This document shows positions 46,149 to 54,041 of a DNA stretch of 64,000 bases, one piece after another. Numbering within the stretch: the first letter of the stretch is position 1; every line of letters begins with the position of its first letter. Below the pieces are notes generated by a model. The model was given only the letters and a program-made list of their open reading frames with translations, did not search any database and had not been told where the DNA came from. Source of the DNA: Bacteroidetes bacterium GWB2_32_14 (lineage in GTDB: Bacteria > Bacteroidota > Bacteroidia > Bacteroidales > UBA12077); the NCBI GenBank assembly GCA_001768235.1, contig MENK01000035.1, forward strand, positions 64,183 through 128,182, written 5' to 3'. The position numbers and the translations under genes were made by a program.

Positions 46149-47393
46149 TTATTTAACAAGATTTACAGCTACACCTGCACTTACAAGGTGAAATCCCTGA
46201 ACTACAACTTTGTCTCCGCGAATTAAACCAGCGGTAACCTGAGTTTTATCATCATAGGATAAACCTGTAGTAATATATTTTTTTGCAACTATATGCTTAT
46301 TGTCCTGTGTATTAACTATATATACAAAATTTCCGGTTATATCTTTACGAATTGCCAGCGAAGGAACTACAAATGCTTCATTCGATGTAAAATCGTTAAT
46401 CAGAATTGTTGAAACCATGTTCGGCTTAATCCTGTCGCCGGGGTTATCAATTTCCATTTCAATCTGAAATGTTCTGCTTTTTGTATTGATTACTTTTGAA
46501 ACCTGAATAATTGTTGTTTTTACTGTATAATCAGGTAATGAAGAAAAACTAAGTTCTACTTGTTCTCCTTTTGAAATTTTATCTATATACGATTCAGAAA
46601 CATGTGCCTTAATTACAATTTTTTTAAGATTTACAAATTCTATAACAGGGAAACCCGGACCTGCAATTTCGCCTTCTTTAGAATATATTTTATTAACAAT
46701 ACCATCGAAAGGAGCTCTTATTTGAGCCATTCGTTTTTGAGCCTGCAATGATTCCATTTGAGCTTCCAGGTTTTTCTTGTTGTTTTTTGCCGACAAATAA
46801 TCTATTTCGGAACCAATATTCTGATTCCAAAGGGTATCAAGCTTATTAAATGTTTTTGTTGCAAAATCAAGGCTGCTCTTTAATCCTTCAATTTGTTTGT
46901 CTATTGCATCGGTATTTAACGAAACCAATAAAAGTCCTTTGGTAACAAAATCGCCTTCTTTAACCAATATTTTTTCGATACGTCCGCCCATTTCCGGACT
47001 AATCATGGCATAATTTTTAGCTTCAACATCGCCATGAGCAATAATATAATGGCTGAAAGTTTCGTTTTGGATTTCTTTCACTGCCACGGGTATTAATAAT
47101 TTTTGATCGCGGGCAGTCATTTGATTTTCCAGAGCCGTAATTTTTTGTTCGATACTCACAATGCGGTTTTTCTGATTGGTAATTTGTTTTATCAATTTTA
47201 TATCATTGGGATTGATTGTAGAATCAATTTCTGCAATCCGGCTTTCAATGGTGTTTAACTGAACTTTAATTTCTGATTGAGCTTTTTGTAATGAATCTCT
47301 CTTTGCTGTCAGTTCAGCTAACGTTTCGTTTTTATGTTTTGGGTTGCAAGCCGCTAAGGCTATGATTATTGCAAATACTATAAGTTTTTTCAT
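46149..47393 (-). CDS. RND efflux periplasmic adaptor (membrane fusion protein), lipoprotein
   Basis: 414 residues. The lipobox LAAC places the lipidated cysteine at C16. Residues about 25-95 form a coiled coil, unusual in being N-terminal to the lipoyl domain. The biotinyl/lipoyl half with GDVEAKNYAMISPEMGGRI and VKEGDFVTKG follows, then the alpha-hairpin and the second half with QIRAPFDGIVNKIY, beta-barrel and membrane-proximal domains. It links the pump to the TolC-like channel. Spaced 3 bp from the TolC gene. Confidence 0.92.
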   Translation of the reverse strand: MKKLIVFAIIIALAACNPKHKNETLAELTAKRDSLQKAQSEIKVQLNTIESRIAEIDSTINPNDIKLIKQITNQKNRIVSIEQKITALENQMTARDQKLLIPVAVKEIQNETFSHYIIAHGDVEAKNYAMISPEMGGRIEKILVKEGDFVTKGLLLVSLNTDAIDKQIEGLKSSLDFATKTFNKLDTLWNQNIGSEIDYLSAKNNKKNLEAQMESLQAQKRMAQIRAPFDGIVNKIYSKEGEIAGPGFPVIEFVNLKKIVIKAHVSESYIDKISKGEQVELSFSSLPDYTVKTTIIQVSKVINTKSRTFQIEMEIDNPGDRIKPNMVSTILINDFTSNEAFVVPSLAIRKDITGNFVYIVNTQDNKHIVAKKYITTGLSYDDKTQVTAGLIRGDKVVVQGFHLVSAGVAVNLVK

Positions 47394-47396
47394 TTT

Positions 47397-48743
47397 TTAT
47401 AAATTGTTTAATATTTTTTCTAATTCAATTTTTGCATTTAAAAGGGTAACAACCGACTGAGTATATTCTGATACCGTTGTTAAATAATCTGAATTTGCCT
47501 GTGTTAACTCCAGGCTTGATGCAAGGCCTTTTTGATGCTTTATACTTATATTGTTGAGTACTTTTTTAGAAATTTGCATATTACCCAGGGCATTTTCGAG
47601 AGTTTCCTGACCGGTAATAAACTCGTTTCTTTTTTGTAATAACAATGAATAAAGATTTGATTCTAAAACAGATTTTGTATTAGACACTTTTTTCAACTCA
47701 AGCTGTGCTTGTTGTAATTTTGATCTTTTTAATCCACTATTAAAAACAGGAATGTTTATCTGGAAACCCAACATAGAAGACTCAAACCATTTTTCTTCAC
47801 TATCCAGCGGATTAAAATCATTTCTCATCGCGTTTTCCTGAAAATTATAAAAAGCAGATAAAGAAGGAAGATATTCTGATTTATATCTTTTTACATCAAG
47901 AGCCATCAAATCTTCCTGTGTTTTAACAATTTGATAATCTGCCTGTTCTTCTACAATAAATTCTTTTTCAAGTAATTCATTGATGTTAATTTTTAAAAGA
48001 ATGTCGTTTAAATTATCAGTAAGAACGATGGATTGTTCTTTATTTATACCAAGCTGGATTTTAAACATCATGTATAAAAAGTCAATCTGACGCTGAAGTG
48101 ATTTGATCGAATTTTCAAGCGATCCAACAGTAATTTTTAATTTATCAGCTTCAATATCTTCAATAAATCCGGTTTCTGCCATTGCATTTGATTGTCGGGA
48201 TATCTCCTGAATGTTTTTAAAATTTTCCTGAAGTATTTGCAGGTTTTCCTGTGCCAACAAAATAGTATAATACGTTGAGGCTACCGTTGCCTTTGTTTCA
48301 ATTTCTGTTTTATTCAGGTTTTTTTCAGAAAAACTACGGTAAATTTTTGCAGCCTGTAATCCTACCAAATACGAACCATTAAATATTAATTGAGAAACTG
48401 TAAGAGTTCCGTTAAAATTGTGTTTGGTTCCGAACTGGATCTCCGCAAATGTTCCGGGTTCACCGCCAAAAAATTCAGCAGGAATTAATTGTGTTGCCAG
48501 GCTCAGGTTGTTGTAGTATGATCCTGTTACGTCTATTTGAGGTAATCCTATAGCTGTTGTTTCCCATACTTTCTTATCAGCAATGATTACATCAATTTTA
48601 GCATTTTGTATGTTCGAATTATTTTGAATTGCATATTCCAAAGCCTGATTAACACTAAGGTTTATTGAGCTATCTTGTTGCGATATTCCAAAATACGGAA
48701 TAAATAAGAATAAAAGGGTTTTAATTAAAAATTTGTGTTTCAT
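47397..48743 (-). CDS. TolC-family outer-membrane efflux protein
   Basis: 448 residues with signal peptide (about 1-21, ending GISQ). Two OEP repeats cover about 35-230 and 240-440, each with long amphipathic helices and beta strands. Typical phrases are SVNQALEYAIQNNSNIQNA, LTVSQLIFNGSYL and GFQINIPVFNSGLKRSKLQQ. It trimerises into the outer-membrane tunnel. The gene is 21 bp after the TetR regulator and heads the pump-adaptor operon. Confidence 0.93.
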   Translation of the reverse strand: MKHKFLIKTLLFLFIPYFGISQQDSSINLSVNQALEYAIQNNSNIQNAKIDVIIADKKVWETTAIGLPQIDVTGSYYNNLSLATQLIPAEFFGGEPGTFAEIQFGTKHNFNGTLTVSQLIFNGSYLVGLQAAKIYRSFSEKNLNKTEIETKATVASTYYTILLAQENLQILQENFKNIQEISRQSNAMAETGFIEDIEADKLKITVGSLENSIKSLQRQIDFLYMMFKIQLGINKEQSIVLTDNLNDILLKININELLEKEFIVEEQADYQIVKTQEDLMALDVKRYKSEYLPSLSAFYNFQENAMRNDFNPLDSEEKWFESSMLGFQINIPVFNSGLKRSKLQQAQLELKKVSNTKSVLESNLYSLLLQKRNEFITGQETLENALGNMQISKKVLNNISIKHQKGLASSLELTQANSDYLTTVSEYTQSVVTLLNAKIELEKILNNL

Positions 48744-48764
48744 TCGGTTTTATTTTATGGTTGA

Positions 48765-49391
48765 TTATAGATAATTATTGAAATTTATTTTTTGTAATGT
48801 TTTTTCCAGTATTTCAAGTCCTTTAGCATTTGCAATTCCATGAATATGATAAATAAAAAGCTCATGTATAAATTCTGATCGCTGAATATCGTTTTGGGAA
48901 AAAATTTCGTCTTCATGCATATTCATAAAACGGCTCACCTGTAAGCGGGCAATTATTTCTTCTTTCAGCTCTGCTCTGTACAATCCTTCTTCTTTGCCTT
49001 TTTTGATATTTTCGAGAATGGATTGATGCATTCTCTCTTTTCGTAGAGTATGTATTTTTGCATACAGTTCGGGATAGTATTTTTTTAAATCATATTCTGT
49101 TGCCGGGTTATAATCTTTCATTGTTTTAATGATATGCATATTTACTTCGAGCAACTTTTCGATAGCATTCATTTCCTTTTTGTCAATATTATTAAAGTCG
49201 CATTCTTTCTGATTTGTGACATAATCAACAACCTTTTCGACAAGGTCGTTTTTATTTTCAACGTACAGGTAGAGCGTTTTTTTTGATATTCCCAGTTCCC
49301 GGGCAATATCATCCATGGTAATACTCTTTATGCCATATTTCATGTAAAGAGCAGTAACCTTTTCTAATATATTTTGTAATTCTGAATTCAT
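48765..49391 (-). CDS. TetR/AcrR-family regulator of efflux operon
   Basis: 208 residues from the ATG at 49391; a TTG at 49409 is the only alternative. N-terminal TetR HTH (about 8-55: YGIKSITMDDIARELGISKKTLYLYVENKNDL), C-terminal ligand-binding helices rich in charged residues. It is the first gene of the transcription unit leading into the TolC, adaptor and pump genes, and nested inverted repeats in front of it look like its operator. It probably represses its own operon until an efflux substrate binds. Confidence 0.92.
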   Translation of the reverse strand: MNSELQNILEKVTALYMKYGIKSITMDDIARELGISKKTLYLYVENKNDLVEKVVDYVTNQKECDFNNIDKKEMNAIEKLLEVNMHIIKTMKDYNPATEYDLKKYYPELYAKIHTLRKERMHQSILENIKKGKEEGLYRAELKEEIIARLQVSRFMNMHEDEIFSQNDIQRSEFIHELFIYHIHGIANAKGLEILEKTLQKINFNNYL

Positions 49392-49395
49392 GGTG

Positions 49396-49427
49396 CAAAT
49401 ATAAAGCAAAAACTATTTCGGAAACAA
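49396..49427 (-). promoter_or_regulatory. Promoter of TetR-efflux operon, possibly leaderless
   Basis: On the minus strand a TTTG box and TATATTTG (49403 down to 49396) are separated by 21 bp, matching both Bacteroidota promoter boxes. The -7 box ends only 4 nt before the ATG at 49391, so the transcript would start at or next to the start codon and be nearly leaderless. Confidence 0.5.
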
Positions 49428-49480
49428 AAAAAGTATTTAAAGTTTCCAGAGTTTTTTCTAAACAAATTTCAAAATAGTTT
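49410..49480. promoter_or_regulatory. Candidate TetR operator (nested inverted repeats)
   Basis: AAACTATTT (49410-49418) and AAATAGTTT (49472-49480) are inverted copies. Inside them GGAAAC (49420-49425) and GTTTCC (49442-49447) form a second inverted pair. The set overlaps the promoter boxes, as expected for autorepression by a TetR-type protein. Confidence 0.45.
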
Positions 49481-49608
49481 TGTTCGATTGAATTTTTAAT
49501 TCATTAAGTTTTTGTTAATTTTTTTGAAACAAAGAATCGCCCATCACAAAATCTGTGCAAAACAGTTCTTGTGAACATGTAAAATTTAGGGATGAATGAG
49601 AGGAAAGG
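49481..49608. other. Spacer between efflux operon and heptad array
   Basis: About 130 bp upstream of the efflux promoter. It includes GTTCTTGTGAAC, a small inverted repeat near 49564-49575. No coding potential was seen. Confidence 0.4.
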
Positions 49609-49872
49609 TGCAGGAGTCAGGATACAGGATTCAGTTGGCAGGGAGAGTCCACAGTTTAAAAAGCGTTTCTATGGATTTTTTTTATCACTATGAAATTAAG
49701 ATAAAAGTAAAAAGGGGCAGTTGGCAGTAAGCAAAAGGCAAGTTACGAGATACAGGGTACAGTTAGCAGTTTGCGGGAAAAAGACCACGGACAATAGAAC
49801 ATAGACCACCGTCCATAACTAAAAGAATTCAACTATGGCCTGAGGGCTATCAACTATTGACTAATAACTAAA
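49609..49872. repeat. Diversified heptad quasi-repeat array (largest)
   Basis: About 260 bp made largely of 7-bp units that are never exactly tandem but keep a common core. First block at 49611-49645 with core CAG (CAGGATA then CAGGATT, 49618-49631). After a gap (about 49657-49710), a second block from 49716 with core GCAG or ACAG, drifting to AGACCAC-type units (49782-49816) and to CTA-rich units (49830-49871). From 49721 the 7-bp register holds for about 150 bp. It contributes the TAG stop of the Wzi-like gene. Confidence 0.7.
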
Positions 49873-51475
49873 ACCCGATATTCGCTCCCAGGGAAATGGT
49901 ATTTCGTGTTCCGTAGTAGTATGCCGGAGTGTATTTGATATTATCGCCTGTAATTTCGCTGTGTTGATACTTAACAAAAATATAACCATCGTTAATAACC
50001 TGGTAAGAAGCTCTAAGCGAGACCGTTTTATTTTCCCATTCCACGTTATCCATAAACGGATTCCCAAGCCGTGAACCTCCCAGGTCATCATAATCTTTGC
50101 CTTTTTGAGCAAACAAGTAATCGGCTTTAAGAATTAATGTTCTGAATGGTTTCACGATAACTGAAAAGTAGAATTCATGTGAATTATCCATGAGATAATG
50201 ACCCAGGTTATAGCCATTACTTTCGAATGTAGTGGTTGGAATATTGTGTTTGTAAGTGAGGGGCATCGACCGGGTGTATTCGGCTGTAATAAAGGTGTTT
50301 GTAATAAAATCGGAGATTCGTGTGCCGGCTTTAAAACTCCAGAAATTCCACATCGTATCGTTAAAAAACCTGTCTGTTGACAGCTCGTCAATAAATAAAG
50401 TGACCGAAAGATGTACTTTCTTTATATTTCGAGAGCTGATATCAATAAACATCTGAGAGTTCTGGCCTACATTTCTCCCGGACTGATCGGTAGCATTGTA
50501 GGTATGGTCAACTGATTTGTAGAACATTACGGGAATAAGATACTGCAATTGCGGGCCATCGGAGCTGTAAATAATTGAATTCCCCAGAGAAACATAAAAA
50601 TTGTTCCAGGGTTTAAATGTGAATAGGTTGGCTGCCAGGTATTTATCGAACATTACATCGCGGGTATCGGTACCGTAAGCATTGGTGAAAGTCATTGATG
50701 ATGCACTATCGACAACTTCGGAAACAAGCCATCCGTGAACCCAGTTAAACTCGAACCATTTCGCGGGTTTGAGCTGTAGTTTAATGTGAGCAAACGAAGG
50801 TGTGTGGCCACTGAAAATGTTAGCCCCGTTGTAGTTGTTGCCCCACTCGAAATGATCTTTAACAATACCGAGACTACCCCAGTTCCACGAATAGGTTAAG
50901 CCACCACGCATCTCGCTATAATCGCCACCATCGTCGGTATATTTGTAATTGGCCCCTGTTCGCTGAGTCAGGAAATCTTCTTTTTCAAGTATTGTACTTT
51001 CGTGGTTATCGCGCAGGCTTGCATAAAACCCCCAGTGATTTCCTACATAGGCAAATGCCTCGGCTCCATTCCACCGATGATAAAAACTCCCGCTATCATT
51101 CATAAAATATTCAATTCCCAGTATGGGATTTACAGAAAACGTAAACAGCGAATCCTTGTAAGTGTATAAATCCAAGCGTTTATCAAAGTTTTTATCTTTT
51201 CGAAGTTCTTTATTAAAATCTTTGAAATAAAAATCGAGCTCTGCCTGCTGACGCGAGTTTAAAGAATAACTGCTTTCTTTAACCTCCGTGAGTTTTTCTG
51301 CTATAAACATTCTGGAAAAAGGCTTAACTGTAGTATGTATATCAATAACTTTTAAATTGGCAAACTCATCCAGAAAGTCGTAAACATCTTTGTTTGAAGT
51401 ATGATAATAAACATTTTGTGCATACAATGAAATTGAAAAGAAAAGTATTGTAATTAGAAAGAATAGTTTTTTCAT
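49868..51475 (-). CDS. Capsule assembly Wzi-family outer-membrane protein
   Basis: 535 residues with signal peptide (1-19, ending LYAQ). An N-terminal helical region (about 25-95) is followed by an 18-strand-type barrel with alternating aromatics (about 105-535), ending in SLGANIGF with a terminal Phe, the outer-membrane barrel signature. This matches the capsule assembly protein Wzi family (PF14052). It is thought to help attach capsule polysaccharide at the cell surface. The stop codon lies in a heptad array. Part of the polysaccharide locus. Confidence 0.8.
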   Translation of the reverse strand: MKKLFFLITILFFSISLYAQNVYYHTSNKDVYDFLDEFANLKVIDIHTTVKPFSRMFIAEKLTEVKESSYSLNSRQQAELDFYFKDFNKELRKDKNFDKRLDLYTYKDSLFTFSVNPILGIEYFMNDSGSFYHRWNGAEAFAYVGNHWGFYASLRDNHESTILEKEDFLTQRTGANYKYTDDGGDYSEMRGGLTYSWNWGSLGIVKDHFEWGNNYNGANIFSGHTPSFAHIKLQLKPAKWFEFNWVHGWLVSEVVDSASSMTFTNAYGTDTRDVMFDKYLAANLFTFKPWNNFYVSLGNSIIYSSDGPQLQYLIPVMFYKSVDHTYNATDQSGRNVGQNSQMFIDISSRNIKKVHLSVTLFIDELSTDRFFNDTMWNFWSFKAGTRISDFITNTFITAEYTRSMPLTYKHNIPTTTFESNGYNLGHYLMDNSHEFYFSVIVKPFRTLILKADYLFAQKGKDYDDLGGSRLGNPFMDNVEWENKTVSLRASYQVINDGYIFVKYQHSEITGDNIKYTPAYYYGTRNTISLGANIGF

Positions 51476-51486
51476 TTTTAAATGTG

Positions 51487-51521
51487 AAAAGTTTATAGTC
51501 GATAGTCCATAGTTTTAGTTC
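51487..51521. repeat. Heptad array B, downstream of four-helix-bundle gene
   Basis: Five 7-bp units with core ATAGT, for example TATAGTC (51494-51500) and GATAGTC (51501-51507). Lies between the Wzi-like start (51475) and the four-helix-bundle stop (51536). Its sequence resembles the reverse complement of array C (51898-51939). Confidence 0.65.
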
Positions 51522-51535
51522 GTTGCAAATGAATT

Positions 51536-51889
51536 CTATTTAATCGAATTTCTCAAAGATTGTATCATTTTTATAATTTCTTCTGCTTTAGAATAATTAT
51601 CCTGAAAAATATCCTGATTAATAAAACATGTTTTTTTAGCAATATGAAGACAAGCTACAACCTCAATTGCAGATCTCAGAGCATAAGAAAGAAATTTTTT
51701 AAACTCTGGATTTGTTTGACCAGTTGAACCTTCTGCAATATTAAGAACAATAGAATCTGCCGCTCTTTTCATCTGAGATGTTAGAACATAAATTTCGTCT
51801 TTGGGAAATGATTTTACTAATTTGTTAATATCATCATCAAAGGCGAGAGCTTTTTGCCATACAATTAAATTTTCAAACTTGAATGCCAT
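51536..51889 (-). CDS. Four-helix-bundle protein (S23/23S rRNA-intervening-sequence family, Avd-like)
   Basis: 117 residues, almost all helical: FKFENLIVWQKALAF, then a helix ending in SFPKDE, then YVLTSQMKRAADSIVLNIAEG, the family hallmark, then FLSYALRSAIEVVACLHIA and a C-terminal helix. The family (PF05635, TIGR02436) was named for genes in 23S rRNA intervening sequences. Relatives include Avd, which works with reverse transcriptase in diversity-generating retroelements. Here it is in neither setting: it sits alone in a polysaccharide locus, between two inverted heptad arrays. Function unknown. Confidence 0.92.
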   Translation of the reverse strand: MAFKFENLIVWQKALAFDDDINKLVKSFPKDEIYVLTSQMKRAADSIVLNIAEGSTGQTNPEFKKFLSYALRSAIEVVACLHIAKKTCFINQDIFQDNYSKAEEIIKMIQSLRNSIK

Positions 51890-51897
51890 ATAAATTT

Positions 51898-51939
51898 ACT
51901 ATTGTCTATCGATTGTGGACTATTGCCTAGCTACTGCGT
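51898..51939. repeat. Heptad array C, upstream of four-helix-bundle gene
   Basis: Six 7-bp units with core CTAT, for example ACTATTG (51898-51904 and again 51919-51925) and TCTATCG (51905-51911). It begins 9 bp before the four-helix-bundle start and runs into the 3' end of the sugar transferase gene, supplying its last codons and TAG stop (51927-51929). Confidence 0.65.
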
Positions 51940-53465
51940 GCACTTTTAAACAGTATATTCCACAGGGCTTTCCAGAAATATTTCCAGTCGGTAAGGAGAG
52001 GGTGTTTTTCGTAGGCGTTTAGGTATTTCATTTCTGAAGCTTCAATTTCTTCAAGTGTTTTAGGCATATCTACATAAAAAGGAGGAATTAACCCGGGTTT
52101 GGTTTTTATTCGTTTTTCCTGTAACTCTTTTGAGTATAAACTGAAATAATGTTCACTTAACGGACGGACGCCAAAAAGCTTCATCTCGCCTTTAAAAAAA
52201 TTTATAAACATGGGTAGTTCGTCGAACCAGAATTTTCGAAATATCTTACCTAAAGTAGTTACCCGAAAATCATCTTTGAATTTACCCCCTTCCTGTAAGT
52301 CAGATTTCTCATAAACATATTCCTGTAAATATTCGGCAAAAGGGTGCATGGTGCGGAACTTATACACGTGAATTATTTTACCATTTTTACCTATTCTGCG
52401 AAGTTTTATTAATGGCCCATAGGTAGGATGCTGGTCGTAAAAAGGTTTTCTTGTTTTGCGGGCAATATAATACAGTAACCCCCGGATATTTTTTTCAGAA
52501 ACAACTTCAAAGCCACACGAATATAACCTGCCCAGAACTTCTGCTTTTGATAATACCCGGTTATTGCCCCGTGTAAGAAAAAAATATACCCCCTTCGTAA
52601 GGTTGAATTTTGGAAATACCCTCTTGATAATAAAATCGAAGAAATAGTAAATACTGTTCAGCACGGGGGGATATTTACTGAAAATTCTCTTTTTACGCTG
52701 GTTTTTTGATTCAAAACAACCTATAAATATTCCCTGTTCGGGGAGTTTACGATTTACCGACTCGAAAAATTTGTTAATGTACCGCATATCGTTGATGCGG
52801 CGGAGATTCACGATTTTATGATAAACCTTCTCGGGGAGCTTATCAACATTAAAACGGGTTGTGGTAGAAAGTAACGAATAATCGGGTATGTTAAGGTCTA
52901 TATGTTCTGATATAAAGGTAAATACATCAATGTTAGATTCTTCAATAATTGCATCACGAATATTTTCGGGGGCTTTTTCAAAATTTACATCCGCAGGAAG
53001 AGGCTCTGCAACAGGTACTTCGGTATATCTCCCGACAGTACGTTGATACACTTCGAAAACCTTTGATGTATCAGGCCCGGGTTTCGCACTGCATATAAAA
53101 TAATCACAAAAAGAAAAAAAGAGTTCAAAAACGGTACCCAGGGATATAGTCCCTAAAACAACGATACGTGAATAAAACAGGGAGCGAAACGAAAACATGA
53201 TAATTGCTATAAGGCCTGTTATAATAAAGTTTGTAAGAATAATGTGCCATGCAGCACGGGATATGCTGTATCTTTCCGGGGCAGAGTATTTACGTGAAAT
53301 TAAAGATATAAGTATCCATATTGCCAGAAAAAACAGGAAGGGATAAATATAGGCAGGCAAATAAACCCGTTTTGTTGCCGGTTTTATCCAGATCATGATT
53401 AAAAACGCCATGGTTAAGGCAGCAATATCAACAATAGTATTTATAAATACCGAGCGGCGGTTCAT
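51927..53465 (-). CDS. Polyprenyl-phosphate glycosyl-1-phosphate transferase (initiating sugar transferase)
   Basis: 512 residues. Four or five N-terminal TM helices (about 8-120) and a poorly conserved middle region (about 130-345, including a methyltransferase-like segment NDMRYINKFFESVNRKLPE) precede the C-terminal catalytic domain (about 350-512). That domain has YKFRTMHPFAEYLQEYVYE, TTLGKIFRKFWFDELPMFIN and the GVRPLSEHYF motif of bacterial sugar transferases. They load the first sugar on undecaprenyl phosphate to start capsule or exopolysaccharide units. The gap before wecB is 576 bp of repeat DNA. Confidence 0.87.
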   Translation of the reverse strand: MNRRSVFINTIVDIAALTMAFLIMIWIKPATKRVYLPAYIYPFLFFLAIWILISLISRKYSAPERYSISRAAWHIILTNFIITGLIAIIMFSFRSLFYSRIVVLGTISLGTVFELFFSFCDYFICSAKPGPDTSKVFEVYQRTVGRYTEVPVAEPLPADVNFEKAPENIRDAIIEESNIDVFTFISEHIDLNIPDYSLLSTTTRFNVDKLPEKVYHKIVNLRRINDMRYINKFFESVNRKLPEQGIFIGCFESKNQRKKRIFSKYPPVLNSIYYFFDFIIKRVFPKFNLTKGVYFFLTRGNNRVLSKAEVLGRLYSCGFEVVSEKNIRGLLYYIARKTRKPFYDQHPTYGPLIKLRRIGKNGKIIHVYKFRTMHPFAEYLQEYVYEKSDLQEGGKFKDDFRVTTLGKIFRKFWFDELPMFINFFKGEMKLFGVRPLSEHYFSLYSKELQEKRIKTKPGLIPPFYVDMPKTLEEIEASEMKYLNAYEKHPLLTDWKYFWKALWNILFKSARSS

Positions 53466-53519
53466 TCTTATGTATTTAAATATTAAAGGTAGTAATTTAT
53501 TTTGATAGTGTTTGTAAGA

Positions 53520-53690
53520 AAGCGATGAGCTGCGAGCCTGTCCTCCTTAGGCGGATTAATCGGCAGACAGCCTAAATCCCGTGAATATATTTATTCGTTC
53601 ACAGTAAAGCTAAGAGCCTAGAGCATTTAATGTGTTAATTTTAAAATTTGCTAATATACTAATTGGTAAAATTGTTAAAATGTTATAATA
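53520..53690. repeat. Heptad array D, interrupted
   Basis: Three units with core GAGC at 53520-53540 (GAGCTGC then GAGCCTG), a 66-bp unrelated insert (53541-53606), then twelve units at 53607-53690. The units start as AAGCTAA and GAGCCTA and drift to TGCTAAT (53649-53655) and ATACTAA. The same GAGC core on both sides indicates one array split by the insert. Confidence 0.6.
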
Positions 53691-53692
53691 CG

Positions 53693-53944
53693 AATCACTG
53701 TAGTCCGATAAAAAATATAGATATATAATGATATCTTGAAACAATAAGACATCCATGTTTCTTTCGCCCTTACAGGGCTTTCCTTTTTGGTTGGTATTGT
53801 TTTACCATACTTTTGTTCCTTTGGAACTCAATAAAAGCCCCATCGGGGTAAAAGTACGGTAATAATCAGCAACTTACAAAAATTAAAAGTGCTGTAAGCA
53901 CGACAGTAAATACTTGTTAAAAGTCTTACCGGACAATAGCGATT
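53693..53944. mobile_element. MITE/REP-like structured element
   Basis: 252 bp bounded by imperfect terminal inverted repeats: AATCACTGTAGTCCGATAA (53693-53711) and its near-complement TTACCGGACAATAGCGATT (53926-53944), 15 of 19 matching. Inside are four short hairpins with 3-nt loops: GCCCT/AGGGC (53766-53778), GTTCC/GGAAC (53815-53827), CCCC/GGGG (53838-53848) and GTGCT/AGCAC (53889-53901). A 13-bp inner inverted repeat (53802-53814 with 53850-53862, one mismatch) encloses the middle two. No coding capacity. It would need a transposase in trans. Confidence 0.65.
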
Positions 53945-53979
53945 ACTAATTATTCATTGTTTCCAGCTACCTTTTTTTA

Positions 53980-54021
53980 ATCTTTTATCTTTTGCCTTTT
54001 CTCTTGTATCTTTTTACTACA
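53980..54021. repeat. Heptad array E, TCTTTT type
   Basis: Six 7-bp units around ATCTTTT: two exact copies at 53980-53993, then GCCTTTT, CTCTTGT, ATCTTTT again at 54008-54014, then a diverged unit. It lies 21 bp from the wecB stop. Confidence 0.6.
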
Positions 54022-54041
54022 ACTAAGGGTGCGAAGTTTCA

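Larger units (their letters stand above)
53466..54041. other. 576-bp repeat-rich intergenic region
   Basis: Between the sugar transferase and wecB, with no gene seen. It is a mosaic: a GAGC-type heptad array split by a 66-bp insert, a TAA-rich heptad array, a MITE-like element and a TCTTTT-type heptad array. Each part is listed separately. Confidence 0.7.

Noticed and set aside
49609..49872. CRISPR array
   Set aside because: No constant repeat alternating with spacers; units are 7 bp and diverse, and no cas genes are present.
51536..51889. 23S rRNA intervening sequence
   Set aside because: The protein family fits, but no rRNA sequence is nearby; the family name does not describe this location.
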